Positions 53,599 through 64,000 of a stretch of DNA of 64,000 bases are shown one piece after another. The translations under genes were made by a program, and so were the position numbers. The notes below the pieces were generated by a model. It saw only the letters and a program-made list of their open reading frames with translations. It did not search any database and had not been told where the DNA came from. Each line of letters starts with the position of its first letter. The first letter of the stretch is position 1. Source of the DNA: Oscheius onirici (taxonomy: Eukaryota > Nematoda > Chromadorea > Rhabditida > Rhabditidae); NCBI GenBank assembly GCA_932521025.1, contig OW051471.1, positions 13,020,001 through 13,084,000 of the forward strand. Reading direction: 5' to 3'.

Positions 53599-56574
53599 AT
53601 GAGGCTCTTTCTGTCCGCTGTCCTTCTCCTTTTGCTTTCGGATGTTCTGGCTGGCAAACGTGTCAAACCCAAATCTTGGTAGGTCTTTTTGAGTGCTTTC
53701 CACCCGCCAGACCTGCTAATAGAATCTGGGCATGCAAAGGCGGAAATAATGTAGATTGCAAGAACGTTCTGTGGTTATGAGATGGATGAAGAAAAAATAT
53801 GTAAATTTTTGGATTGTTACTGTCTCTCTGTCCCTCGCTTTCTGTGAACCACTTGGAACATTTACTACCTGCTCAAAAACTCTACGACATCGTGCAGTTC
53901 TCGAATTTTCTCACGTCTCGGTGAATATTCTGTTTGTTAGTTGCCATGCTTCCTTTTTGAATATTCCCAATCTGTTTCTCTCTTATTGAATGGAGAGAAA
54001 GAGTCGGGTGTCAGTTGCGATGAGCTCTCGAATTTCGACCCGCTCTTTCAGCCACGCAGTGCTGAATAATATATTTCCAGTGAGAAAAGCTCTACCGAGA
54101 GAACAAAAAGGGGGTTCATGGGAACCGAGATCGAACATCGTTCTTTCTTTCAGCAAAAGGACAGCTTTCAACCGAAGGACCACAAACTACCAGGCATGGA
54201 GGGAGCAGATGACCGTATGCGATCTGCTACAGGAATACGATTCGGCTGTGAGACCTTCAGGAAGAACGCCGTGGAGCAGTCAAAGTGAGCATTGCAATCT
54301 TTTAGGACAGTGGCAATAAACTTTTCAGAAGGTCCAGTCTTGGTAACAACAAGTCTCGATGTTAGATCCATCTCCGCCGTCTCAGAAAAGAATATGGTAA
54401 AATAATCCCTTCAAAAAACATTCTTCAATTTATTCAGGAATTCGTGGCTCAATTCCGATTCCGTCAAGAATGGTACGACGATCGTCTACGCTTCATCGAG
54501 CATCAAGGTCCTCTGTCAGCCGACTACAGAAATTTTGAGTTCATTCATGTTGCCCGGGACCAAAAGCTCTGGATTCCTGATACTTTCTTCCAAAACGAGA
54601 GGAAAGGATGGTATCACATGCTTGATCAGGTTTCTTTACAAAGTGTTTTAGAACTTTAAGTTTTTAGGAAAACAAGTTCTTGAAGATCAGATCTGACGGA
54701 AAGTTGATCTACGACAGGAGACTTACACTCCATCTCGCCTGTTCAATGCATCTCTCTAGATATCCAATGGACACTCAGAACTGTGAAATTGCCTTTGCAT
54801 CATGTAAATCTCGTTTTCTTTGAATTTAGCTTCTATTTTCAGATGCTTACACGACTGACGACATAAAGTACGAATGGGATGCTGACGCGATAAAATTCCA
54901 CGTCGGAGCAAATGGAGCCCTTCCCAACTTTGAGATTGCCGAGTTCAAGAACGGAACTTGTCATTCGAAGACAAACACAGGTTTTTGTTATTCTTCCTTC
55001 AGAAGTAACTCTATTTTTAGGAGAATATTCATGCCTGAAAGTGGAGCTTAAGCTGAAAAGAGTTTTCTCCTTCTTCCTCCTTCAGCTTTACATCCCATCT
55101 TCTATGCTAGTCGGCGTGGCTTGGGTCTCGTACTGGATTGACTGGAAGTCCACGGCGGCACGTGTACCGCTGGCTATTATTACGCTCCTGACGATGATTA
55201 GTACTTCTCATGGTGGGTTCTTGAGAGGCTAAAGATTCGAGATAGACTGACAGAGAGACAGAGGTATATGGTCTGTTCAAAAAGAAGAGGGGTTACCATA
55301 AGATTTTAGCTCTTCCCTTCGAGACCCACTTAACATGCAAAAGTTGGCACAGTTCGCCGAATCCGGCACTTTAAACGACTGCTCGTTGCAATCAGTCTTG
55401 ACACGATTTTGGAAAAAGTGATAATTCAAAAATTTGGCTTGAAACGGGAAAAACCTGGGTGACACGCTTTCTCAAACACCCGATTATATTTTTTAACATG
55501 TTCCGTCTTATAATGTCGGCTGTATCGTGTTCCGGGTCGCTATATTTTTTCAGAGTCATTGCGTGGAAAATGGCCGAGTTATAAGGTATTTTTTAATTTT
55601 CATTGGGATTAGATGACCAAATTCTAAGTGTCAAAATTCACCTACAACGTTTCGACTGTGCTCTTTCTATTCAAACCGAAAACGAAAGAAATGGTTACGT
55701 AGTTTTCTCAAAAACGTGTCTTTTGTCCAACAGCTAACTGCGGCGAACTGTGAAGTTGGATACTCAACCAATAAATTTGAAAGATACGCAGCGAAGTTTG
55801 GAATTTGTTGGCCGAGTATCCAATGTTTGTGTGCTAAGTGGGTCTCGAAGGGAAGAGCTAAAATCTTATGGTAATCCCTCTTCTTTTTGAACAGACCATA
55901 GAACAACAAAATGACGTTTCTCCGTCAGGTTTACGTGGCCGTAAATAAAATTTGCAGCTGTCAACTCCAATCTGCCGCCCGTCTCTTATGCAAAGTCAAT
56001 CGACATCTGGGTCGGAGCCTGTGTCGTCTTCATCTTCTTCTCTTTGATCGAATACGCCGTGGTCAACTACATGGGCATCATGGACGAGCACAGACAGATG
56101 CGCAAAGCTGCTTGTAACCGGAGCCGTCTGTCAAATGTGATCGACACTGACATGTACATGCAGAGCGCCGAAATGATGACTTCTCCGACCTCGGTCGGTG
56201 ACTTTAGTCCGCAGGAAAAGAAGCGGCTCTTGCGTAGAAAGAGGAAAAAGTCGTTTGAAATGAAAGAAGGAGCCGGCATGCACGAGATGACAGACATGAT
56301 GGGACCGCCGAGAAGCGCCGGCGGCGTGGAAGAAGGCTGGACTTTCCACGATACGACAGACCTCGTCTATATCGGGCAGAGAAAGCGGGTAGAACTTGTT
56401 CGCTGGTGCAGTGTTCTCTCGTCAAGAGGACGTGCCGAGCGAATCGACATCATTGCCAGGTAGTGAGGATCAGTGGGAGCTGGAAAGTTTCAATTCAGGA
56501 TAATTTTTCCAATTGCATTCATTTGCTTCAACTTCGCCTACTGGAGTGTGTATCTGGACGATGAAGGAGCATAG
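53599..56574 (+). CDS. glutamate-gated chloride channel subunit (Cys-loop receptor)
   Basis: Pentameric inhibitory receptor of neurons and muscle, and the target class of ivermectin. [20 protein letters not shown] is the signal peptide. The extracellular domain has [35 protein letters not shown], the Cys-loop [15 protein letters not shown] and a second Cys pair ([13 protein letters not shown]) characteristic of GluCl subunits. TM1 is [21 protein letters not shown]2 starts [14 protein letters not shown], with the AAR signature of anion channels. Then come TM3 and a loop with [16 protein letters not shown], and TM4 [19 protein letters not shown], ending at 56574. The loop has a basic RRKRKK stretch. 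Introns include a 465-nt first intron and one at about 55215-55950 with a TIR element. The paralogue name (glc or avr type) is undecided. AATAAA at 56580. Confidence 0.92.
55269..55898. mobile_element. TIR element (GGTCTGTTCAAAAA family), long form, in the channel intron
   Basis: Left and right ends of about 75 bp are inverted copies (TGGTCTGTTCAAAAAGAAGA, AAGATTTTAGCTCTTCCC, TTCGAGACCCACTTA). TA flanks at 55267-55268 and 55899-55900. The 480-bp interior has no clear transposase. Confidence 0.88.
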
Positions 56575-57687
56575 TGAAGAATAAATATTTACCAGTCTCA
56601 TATGAATTTGTCTCATCCATTTTTCAATCGTTTTCACACTTTTTCAGTAGGGAAAATCAACAAAAGTAGATTATACGCAGCCGAAATTGACGTCAAAAAT
56701 TAATATTTTTGCGTTTTGCCGTTGAAAAATAGGTACGCGATATCAAAAAATCTATTTTAAAATGCTCTCGCGTCTCTTGTCTGTCGGAGGCTTTAAGTGG
56801 CAGTCAAACTGGAGGGATCTGTGGGCACAATTAAGGGGAAAGGAGTTAGTAGTAACACGTTTAGACGAGTCAATTTGTAAGTGCGTGGACATATTTATTT
56901 TTGACTTTCAGGGATTATTTTTGACTTTCAGTTTCCAGACAGTAAAGAATTAATTGCGGAAAAATAGACAGAAGAGAGGGGACATGGCGATAGGTACATC
57001 GTAAATGGTAGAGGAAGAAAAAGTAGATGACAACGGACAGGGATAGGAGAAGACAAGCACATTGCAGAATGCAGGGGTGAACAGAGAGAATGTGCCGAGA
57101 AATTTGAAACAAGGCAGGACAAGAACATAATTAATCTGGAGAGGGATCAGATAGCAAACTTTTAACTGTTATCTGTTTGAAAATATCAAAACTAAGGCAC
57201 TTAACACCGGGTGCACAACTTGTGGCTTAAAAACACTGACCTTTTTTATGTCTGAGGTTTCCGAGGGTCACGTACACGATTCTCCAATTGCTTTTAAGCT
57301 AGGCTACGGTAATAGTAAAAACCAACGAAAAATCGTTCCAGAACATCTAAATTCAAAGTAGCCATTCTTCATCAGCTCATTTTGAATAGAAATACTACCA
57401 GTTTCTCAATTTCTTGCATCATATTTGCTCTCTTCAGATAGACTGATCCCCTCGCTGTTCACTTGACCAAAGAACCGTCGCCGACAGGTTATTTCCCAAC
57501 AGTTTACTTACAATTTCGTAACGCGAGATCATAGAGTGTCTGTCAAAACTTATCAGTCACAACGGCGCGTCAACTCGACGCTTATGCCCTCTGGACGGTC
57601 ACAACATTTGTGTCTTCGATCCATCCGACCTGTGTCCAGAGTATAAAAGACTGCGACCTCTCATCTTTACATCAGCCCCCTCACAGA
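56575..57687. other. intergenic upstream of the UGT gene
   Basis: About 1.1 kb. A short plus ORF at 56762-56953 has no recognisable domain and one internal duplication (TTTTTGACTTTCAG twice near 56898-56932). A TATA-like TATAAAAGA near 57641 lies 40-50 bp before the UGT start region. Confidence 0.4.
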
Positions 57688-59779
57688 ATGCGCTTGTTTT
57701 TGCTCATTTTTCTGGTCCAGACATGTCTCGCTTACAAATTCCTCGTCTACTCTCCCCTCTTTGGACATTCCCATACTAATTTTATGGCAAAGCTAGCTGA
57801 TACGTTAACTGCTGCTGGAAACGAAGTTGTAAGTTGTTTTCTTGCTTTTTTAAGGAAAATATAAAACATTTCAGGCAGATCCAATGTGTCGCTGACCAAG
57901 GACATCATCACAATTGAGGGCAACCCAGAGATTTATGAGACCATGAAAATAATGCACGAAGTTGCGTTAAAAGCCATGTGGGAGCTGAGTCCGGACATGT
58001 TCGGCATGCTAAAGATGGCAGAAAACATGACTGACATGTTTTCTCAAACTTGTACACGTGAGTTTTGGTAAAGGGACACTGAAATTGTGGGCGCATACAA
58101 GATCAAGGAAAGTCAGAGAAGTCCATTCAAACTGTAAATATTCAATTTTCTTCGTTCTAGACTCATTTTGTGACTTTTTATTGCTTCCAATCGATTTGGC
58201 CACAAGAAATACTCCTAAAGTAGTCGAAAATTGAAATAATTCCGTCTGGTTGTGTGGATATAATGGTTGTGTGGATAGGCTGTATCCCAAACTTTGATGA
58301 TTTTTCGAATTTATGGAATTTTTGCACTGCTGATAAGAATATCAAGCCACAAAGCTCATTTCAGATGTGCTGAAACAGGAAGAACTTTTTGCTGAGCTTC
58401 GAAAGCGAAAGTTTGACGTGGGTTTTTCGGAGCCAATGTCCATCTGTGGCAACGGTATGAACTTTTTGCTGTTTTTATAAACCTCTCTCCTCAGGAATCT
58501 TTGAGCTCCTTGGAATTCCAGCAACGATTAGCGCCATCTCGGCTAATCAAGTTGATATTGTTTCCTACTACATAGGTGAACCGATCGCTCCCAGTTATGT
58601 ACCATCAATGGCTGGAGCAGACGGCGATCGAATGGGGCTTGCGGCAAGAGCCAAGAACCTTCTGGGCACGCTTCTCGGCTTCAAGTTTATGAATTTTATG
58701 ATGGCGAGAGAGGAGACCATTATCAAAGAAAAGCTCGGGGAAAAGTACACAAATCTTGGAGACTTGCTCTCCAAAAGTTCTTTCGTTTTCACCAATTCCA
58801 ACCCCTACTTGAATTATCCTCGTCCACTGATTCACAAGACCGTAGAGATTGGAGGTCTTACTATCGATGCAAAGAATCCTGGAACGGTGGGCGAAAAGTG
58901 GGACAAGGTGCTGAATGAGAGAAAGTACAATGTTTTCATTTCATTCGGATCAGTCGCTAGGAGCAGCAACATGCCAGAAGCTTGGAAGTGAGCATCACTA
59001 TAGGTAAAAAAAGTTCATGATTTTCAGAAAGTCTATCATGGAAGTCTGTACCTCACTGCCTCACGTAACCTTCATCTGGAAGTACGAAGTCAAAACGGAC
59101 ATGGCTGACCACATTCCCAACCTCCACTTATCTCCCTGGCTCCCACAAAATGCTCTCTTGGCCGACAAACGACTCTCGGTTTTCATCACTCACGGAGGAT
59201 TGGGATCAACGACGGAAGTTGCTCACATTGGAAAGCCAGCCATCATGGTTAGAACCGTATTTTTTACCTATATCAAAAAATGTAGATTCCACTCTTCGCA
59301 GACCAGCCGCGCAATGCTGAAATGCTCGCCAGACATGGTGGAGCAATCAGCTTGAATAAAATAGACTTGGCCAGGCCGGAAGTATTGAAAAAGACCGTAG
59401 AAACTATTTTGAACGATGAAAGGTAGTTTTTCTCGCTCTTTCTTACTCAAATTTGTCTTTAGTTACGCCAAAGCCGCCACAAGATTGGCCCACATGCTCA
59501 AAGAGCAACCATTCACTCCCAGTGAACTCGTCGTCAAACACTCCGAGTTTGTGGCAAAGTTTGTTGAAGTTTTACCACTAAACTGAAAGAATTTGAAGAT
59601 TCGGAACTCTTGAAAACCTGGAGCCTTATGGAAGACATCTTTCCTTCGTACAGTACTACTTCATCGACATCATGCTCCTTACTCTTGCATTTGTGGCAAC
59701 AGTCCTCGGAATTGTATTTTTAGTAGCCAGATGGGCTTTTAGAAAAGTGTGTGGATCTCAGAAGGCAAAGATTGAATAA
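57688..59779 (+). CDS. UDP-glucuronosyltransferase / glycosyltransferase, ER membrane
   Basis: Conjugates sugars from UDP-sugars to lipophilic molecules in the ER lumen (detoxification). MRLFLLIFLVQTCLAYKFLV is the signal peptide and first strand, with SPLFGHSHTNFMAKLADTLT. The core includes EEPIAPSY-like acceptor-domain sequence and FVFTNSNPYLNYPRPL. The donor signature is LSPWLPQNALLADKRLSVFI, THGGLGSTTEVAHIGKPAIM and IPLFADQPRNAEMLARHGGA. The C-terminus has one TM (IMLLTLAFVATVLGIVFLVA) and a basic KVCGSQKAKIE tail. Oddity: exon 1 ends AGNEV and the next readable exon starts RSNVSLTKDIITIEG. The usual intervening strand (15-20 residues) is missing and the phases do not match, so the N-terminal domain may be damaged. 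AATAAA at 59799. Confidence 0.86.
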
Positions 59780-59798
59780 CAGTACGGGTGCTATAGTA

Positions 59799-59804
59799 AA
59801 TAAA
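59799..59804 (+). promoter_or_regulatory. polyadenylation signal of the UGT gene
   Basis: AATAAA 20 bases after the stop. Confidence 0.6.
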
Positions 59805-60011
59805 GTTTTTTCTCTGAGTCTCTCTGATGTGAAATGTGAGACTTTCTTTACCATAAATGAATGAACGACACTTTTTTAAAATGTGGCGGTTTATTAAAAA
59901 CACATTATGGCATAGTTATTTTTCGGTTAGAGATCAAACTGGCTGTTCTTTGTCTTTTTTTTCCAAACAGTTTATTAGGAGCTTCGAATCTTTTTGTATG
60001 CAAGTTTACAA

Positions 60012-60261
60012 TCACTGGGAGCCGCTGAGAGGATTCTGAGCCGTCATGACCTTGTCCTCAACTGGAGCCGGGTTACATTCCCAGAATTCCATGCCCATGT
60101 TCGTTTCGGGAGAGCAGACTTCGTCATGCTGAAAAGTTCTTTTCAAAACAGATTCTACTTACTGGACAGTCGGCATTAGTCTTGCACAGTTTGGCGAAAC
60201 CGACAGTGACGAAAGCTAGGAAGAAGAAAACAAGAAGCAGCTTGCGGAAGGGAGCGATCAT
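60012..60261 (-). CDS. small secreted protein with Cys pairs
   Basis: Two exons (60261-60163 and 60128-60012) join in phase 0 for 71 residues. MIAPFRKLLLVFFFLAFVTV is a signal peptide. Mature sequence starts AKLCKTNADCP and continues HDEVCSPETNMGMEFWECNP, giving four cysteines that could make two disulfides. The KTNADC word resembles KTDKDC in the protein at 42745-43208, which suggests a shared family. Function unknown. Confidence 0.68.
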
Positions 60262-61150
60262 GGTTGTTTTGGCTGTGTCTTGGCTCAGATGTTGTTTTTA
60301 ACCGATCTCAGCCAAAACACGACAGTTGCTACGTACCCTTTTGAAAAACAAAACAAGCGGCCGTAATATCCTGTCCTCGAGCTGGCCAGTCGTAAATATA
60401 GAAGAGGGAAAACAGTCTGAAAAATACTTCAGAAACTGGATGAGTCACCGGCGCTACGGGCGCTACGGGGAGATACAGTTGCTCATCTGACTGCTTTTAA
60501 GTCTCGGTGAACCAAATCGTCAAACCAAATCGGAAATTGCAACAAACCCCATTGCCGAGCTCAACAAGTTTTCAACAGTAAAATTTCAGTCCAAAAAGTT
60601 CGGTGAACCAAATCATCTAGGGAGCTCTACAGGCTTACTACCAAACTGAGTCGAGCAAACTCAAGAGAGCTATGAGTCTGATTGTTCACGATCGTTGGCT
60701 TTGTACAAATAGACAAATGATCAGACTCAGGTGCACAAAAGTCAAAGTTCTTCTGCGGAAGAGGGAGATTTTTTCATGAATTTTTGCAATTTCTGTAGCT
60801 AACGCGAAAAAGAATCCAAGGTCAAGCAGAATTGGATCACATAACTTGATCGTCTTGCCTGACTCTGATGTTTTTTTGACTTGTGAAGCTTCAAAGGTTA
60901 CAAATACTTCAAAATATTTCCGGTTAGCTCTGAATCAGCATCTTCAGCTCTGTTTGCTGTGGTTTATTTATTTGCTGAGATATTCAGTGTTGTTTTCCGC
61001 CAATCCCAAGATAAAAAAGTCTCTTGGTCGTGGGCTCCGCGCGCACGACGGTCAGCGCTTATCTGTTTGTATACTGCGAGGTTTTTGTGTCCGGAAACAA
61101 ACAAAAAGCCTACATTTGACCCCGACTAGTACTTAATTCTTTGGCCAAGC
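60262..61150. other. intergenic
   Basis: No gene supported. GGTGAACCAAATC occurs twice near 60507 and 60601. A GCGCGCACGACGG patch lies at about 61037. Confidence 0.35.
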
Positions 61151-61560
61151 TATGAACACCACCGTCTATGCTTTGCCTCTCCATTCTATTTATGACTACC
61201 GAGAAAGTTTAAAGAAGAAGTAATCCATTCATTTTTCAGAAGATTGCAAAATTTTAGAGTTTCCGGTCAAGATGCCAGAAAGTTTGCCTTCATTTACTGC
61301 TGCATAGTCCTGTTCATTTGTGTCTCCTTACGAGTACAAGATATTTCCGAACTGGGTCCAGCCAGACAAGGAGACATCAAGACGTTGGTCCGTCTCAGAA
61401 AAGCATAAAAATTATGAACCAAATTATAGATTGCCGAGTTTTTCCTTCACGTTCCGACTACAATCTATGCCATTTGTTATCCTTTGAGGAATGCATTTTT
61501 GAAAATTCAGCCGGAACATCCGACGCTGGCTAGTTACGCTTTACGTCTTTTGTGTGTTTG
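61151..61560 (+). CDS. possible receptor-like membrane fragment
   Basis: Two blocks can be spliced in phase over a 42-nt intron. The first has RLQNFRVSGQDARKFAFIYC and IVLFICVSLRV (one TM), then QGDIKTL. The second has IAEFFLHVPTTIYAICYPLR and then HPTLASYALRLLCV. The P-x-x-IYAICYPLR pattern recalls the TM6-TM7 end of nematode seven-TM receptors. The Met at 61151 cannot be joined in frame, and the 3' end runs into a foldback element. It may be a receptor remnant or 5' exons of the neighbouring gene. Confidence 0.35.
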
Positions 61561-61577
61561 TGAGTGTTTCAGAAGAA

Positions 61578-61803
61578 GGTCTCGCCAAAACGACCTTCAA
61601 ATTTTGGTTCCGCGCGCCAAAACTATTTTTCACTTTTTACGGGTTTTACCACTGCTTTTTACCAGTTTTTTTTGTTACAGTATCGAGGGTTGCACCCGTA
61701 TGTGACAATGGAAGAAAAACAATGACAAAAAGAAACCAAAAATTAGGGAAAATTAGTTTTGGGGCGCGCTGAACCAAAATTTGAAGGTCATTTTGGCGAG
61801 ACC
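61578..61803. mobile_element. foldback element with about 50-bp arms
   Basis: GGTCTCGCCAAAACGACCTT and AAATTTTGGTTC(C/A)GCGCGCC at the left recur inverted at the right end (to 61803). The interior is AT-rich. Confidence 0.8.
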
Positions 61804-62266
61804 TGTAAACTGGGAAAAGTATTCAGTACTCAATGCCCTTTTCGCGTTCTTTTCCTTCTTCTATATTGGTCCGTGTCTTTGGAATTCCGAGACCATATCT
61901 TCCAGAGAAAGCTGCTCAACAGGGTAGGGAAATACGTCGCAAAATACTTTTCCAGGATAATTTTTGAACGTTTCATGGAACTTTGCAACTTTATTCGACT
62001 CGGCTTTTTTGTCTTTTTTAACAATCACGTAATGTAGAAAAATAATAGTAAACTTACAATTTACAGTACCCAAGAAAGAACAAATTTCACCTTTTCTGTC
62101 TAGCTCATCATTTATGTGTCTCACTCTACATTTACATCCTGACCATAGTTCACGAAGAAATCTATATTTTCGCGGAAATTTCAAAGTTAGCTGCAGTTTT
62201 TTTATCGAAAATGTTGTACATTTAGGCGTCTAAATTCAGTTACTGCAGAACCTTCAAACAAAAGCT

Positions 62267-63744
62267 ATGGCCCTGGTTTCGAACCGTACCTCAAAATGTT
62301 GTGAGTTTTTTTCTGAACGTAATCAGATACGACTAAATGGTGAGTGTTTCAGATATATTGTGATATGTGAATCCCTTGTAGTAGCCGTCTCCATCAACAT
62401 TGTCATTATTGTGGATATTGGAAAGGAACCGACGGAAAATGTTCAGGAAAAGTCAAATACAAAAAGAATGCTCCTCTGGACAAACATAGGTTTGTTACAA
62501 TGACCATTGTTCATTTCGGCTCTTTTTCACTTTAACCGTCCGATTATTGACCGTCCCAAGAAGAAAACATAAAAAAATATAGGCAAAAAAGTTCATGTTT
62601 CATCGCTATTCCGTCTGAGAGATGCTGGGAACTGGCTATGAAGGCTGTTGACGGAGACTGATACGACTCAGAGAGAAAACTCCAAAAGATGCTGAAAAAT
62701 CCGCTTTCAGTCATGAGCACGCAAGAACAAGTATGCTCCTTTGTAGCCAAAAACAGAAAATGAAAGAAAATCAGGCTGAACATCCGTTTTGTAGCAAATT
62801 TTTTTATTGGGACGATCAAATTTTTTTCCATCCCATGGGACGGTCAAATTTTCTCTTGGGACGGTCAAGAGTCATGGGACTTTTATAATTAAAAAGAGCT
62901 TTCATTTCTTTTCAGTGATCCTCAGTCTGTTTGGAGAGTTTGTCTTAGCAGACAAGTTAAAACTTCATCAGCAAAATGAAATGAAAATCACCATTGGTCT
63001 AGTTTTCACGATAATTCATCTCGCCGCATTGTTTTTGGGAATCATTGTTTGCATGACAGTTTTCAGAAAAAATCTCACCAACCCAAAGGTATTTTAATTA
63101 CATTTTTTGTAAAATTCAAGTTTTAGGAAAAAGAACACGTAGTCACGTTGTCACAGACTGTCGAGACGAGTCTTTTGTATTTTGGAACAGCCGGAGCACT
63201 TTGCTATGCTTGCAGTAAGTTCGTTTCAGTCCAAAAAAGCACTACAGGACATGTTAAAAAATTTCAATGTTAAATTCATTTTTTCAGTGGGATTTGTGCA
63301 TTCAGTAGACCTGCTGGACGGCTTCAACGCATACGGAAGTCTAGCCGTCAACAGTATGAACATCGTAAGAGGAACTTACGCCGAAAACGAATGTTTAAGG
63401 TTCAAATATCAATCCAAACGTTACTACTTTTGAATCATGGCATATCTCAGCAGAAGGGTTTCTATTGGCCCGGAACATTTCTGTGGACTTTGAATTTTAT
63501 TATTTTCTCCTTGGGGCTCTTTGATGCCTCTTCGCTCGGAATTTACGCAAATCCAGTGCCACAAGGGGCAAAAATGGAAACGTCTTGGGCTATGACGGTT
63601 CGAGGATTACAGCCTTTTGATGTCTTCTATCGATTTCACTCCATCGCTCTAATTGCTGAATACGTAGAAGCCCACTTGGTCCATGAAGAATGGCTGCGTA
63701 CTTTCAATAAAGGCTGCGAACTCTCAGATTATACTAAGTTTTGA
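62267..63744 (+). CDS. otopetrin-like multi-pass membrane protein (proton-channel family)
   Basis: Exons begin at 62267 (contiguous to about 62491), 62916, 63127, 63288 and 63394, and end at 63744, with consistent phases. Membrane segments visible: SLVVAVSINIVIIVDIG, VILSLFGEFVLA, IGLVFTIIHLAALFLGIIVC, SLLYFGTAGALCYA, VQISIQTLLLLNHG, TFLWTLNFIIFSLGLFD, and the end FDVFYRFHSIALIAEYVEAH. The NIVQISIQTLLLLNHG and FYRFHS words match the C-terminal otopetrin domain (QT.LL, then F.FYRFHS..L.E). Otopetrins conduct protons into cells and worms have several. This model seems to cover only the second half of the usual 12-TM protein, so 5' exons may be missing or the gene truncated. AATAAA at 63747. Confidence 0.65.
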
Positions 63745-64000
63745 GAAATAAAGGATACTCAAGCGTTTTTCAAGCAAGTTTAGTTGTTTTTGTGAGATAA
63801 GATTCAGAAACAAGAGTCCTTTTCACCATCCTGCGTGACTGCGTGAATTTTTCCCATTGAACGGTCGTGCAGAGATTGTTCTCATCTTGCGACCGAGGAA
63901 GACTTCAAAAGAGCTCAGATTATCTAGATTTTCACTGGGTGTGGAACAGGGTTGTGCGAACAGCGGATTTTTGAGCGAATACGAACACGGACCTAACAGT
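63745..64000. other. 3' flank at the window edge
   Basis: AATAAA at 63747-63752 immediately follows the stop of the otopetrin-like gene. Nothing further is recognised. Confidence 0.4.

Noticed and set aside
53688-54151. Separate small gene in the first intron of the chloride channel
   Set aside because: ORFs at 53756-53989 and 53990-54319 lack domains; the second is partly the channel exon in its correct frame.

Overview
The window is nuclear DNA of a free-living-type nematode, most likely a rhabditid related to but distinct from Caenorhabditis elegans. The evidence is gene content and architecture. There are nematode-expanded families: Str-type chemoreceptors, a supplementary nuclear receptor, transthyretin-like proteins, a C-type lectin, a UDP-glycosyltransferase, a glutamate-gated chloride channel and an otopetrin-like protein. 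An OSM-3 kinesin is almost collinear with the worm protein. Genes are densely packed on both strands, with many very short introns (about 33-50 nt) having GT...AG ends. Exon coordinates were worked out by hand translation, so boundaries are predictions.

Layout. 0-9 kb: three tandem Str-type chemoreceptor genes on the minus strand. One is split by a dead Tc1/mariner element and two share an identical exon tract. 10-16 kb: a small secreted protein (+), a probably damaged C-type lectin/CUB gene (-), an unknown ORF (-) and a DUF288/STELLO-like glycosyltransferase (-). 18-28.5 kb: a claudin-like four-TM protein (+), a 37-residue basic protein (+) and a long xanthine dehydrogenase gene (+). 28.5-31 kb: a Gly/Pro/Cys microprotein (-) and a nuclear hormone receptor (-). 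31-35.2 kb: the most unusual region. A small secreted repeat protein (+) faces, tail to tail, a multi-exon secreted precursor (-). The precursor is built from tandem two-exon cassettes with dibasic KR sites and a conserved TITNGDGN core. 36.8-39.7 kb: ceramide synthase (+). 39.8-43.2 kb: unknown secreted proteins (-), one with a probable frameshift. 44-45.8 kb: a Mutator-like element with long TIRs. 47.2-50.6 kb: osm-3 kinesin (+). 51-52.6 kb: two convergent transthyretin-like genes. 53.6-56.6 kb: glutamate-gated chloride channel (+). 57.7-59.8 kb: UDP-glucuronosyltransferase (+). 60-60.3 kb: a small secreted protein (-). 61-63.7 kb: a receptor-like fragment and an otopetrin-like gene (+).

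Mobile and repeated DNA is abundant, mostly in introns and intergenic gaps. It includes several palindromic TIR elements with TA target sites, one palindrome flanked by 11-bp direct repeats, and a MULE. Two copies of a tRNA-derived SINE-like repeat are present. A short dispersed repeat with core GACAGTTAGACAGTC occurs at about 15 loci, nearly all between 14.7 and 30.7 kb.

The genes do not form one pathway. Several suit sensory and cuticle or intestinal biology (chemoreceptors, cilium kinesin, ion channels, detoxification enzymes), but that grouping is inference.
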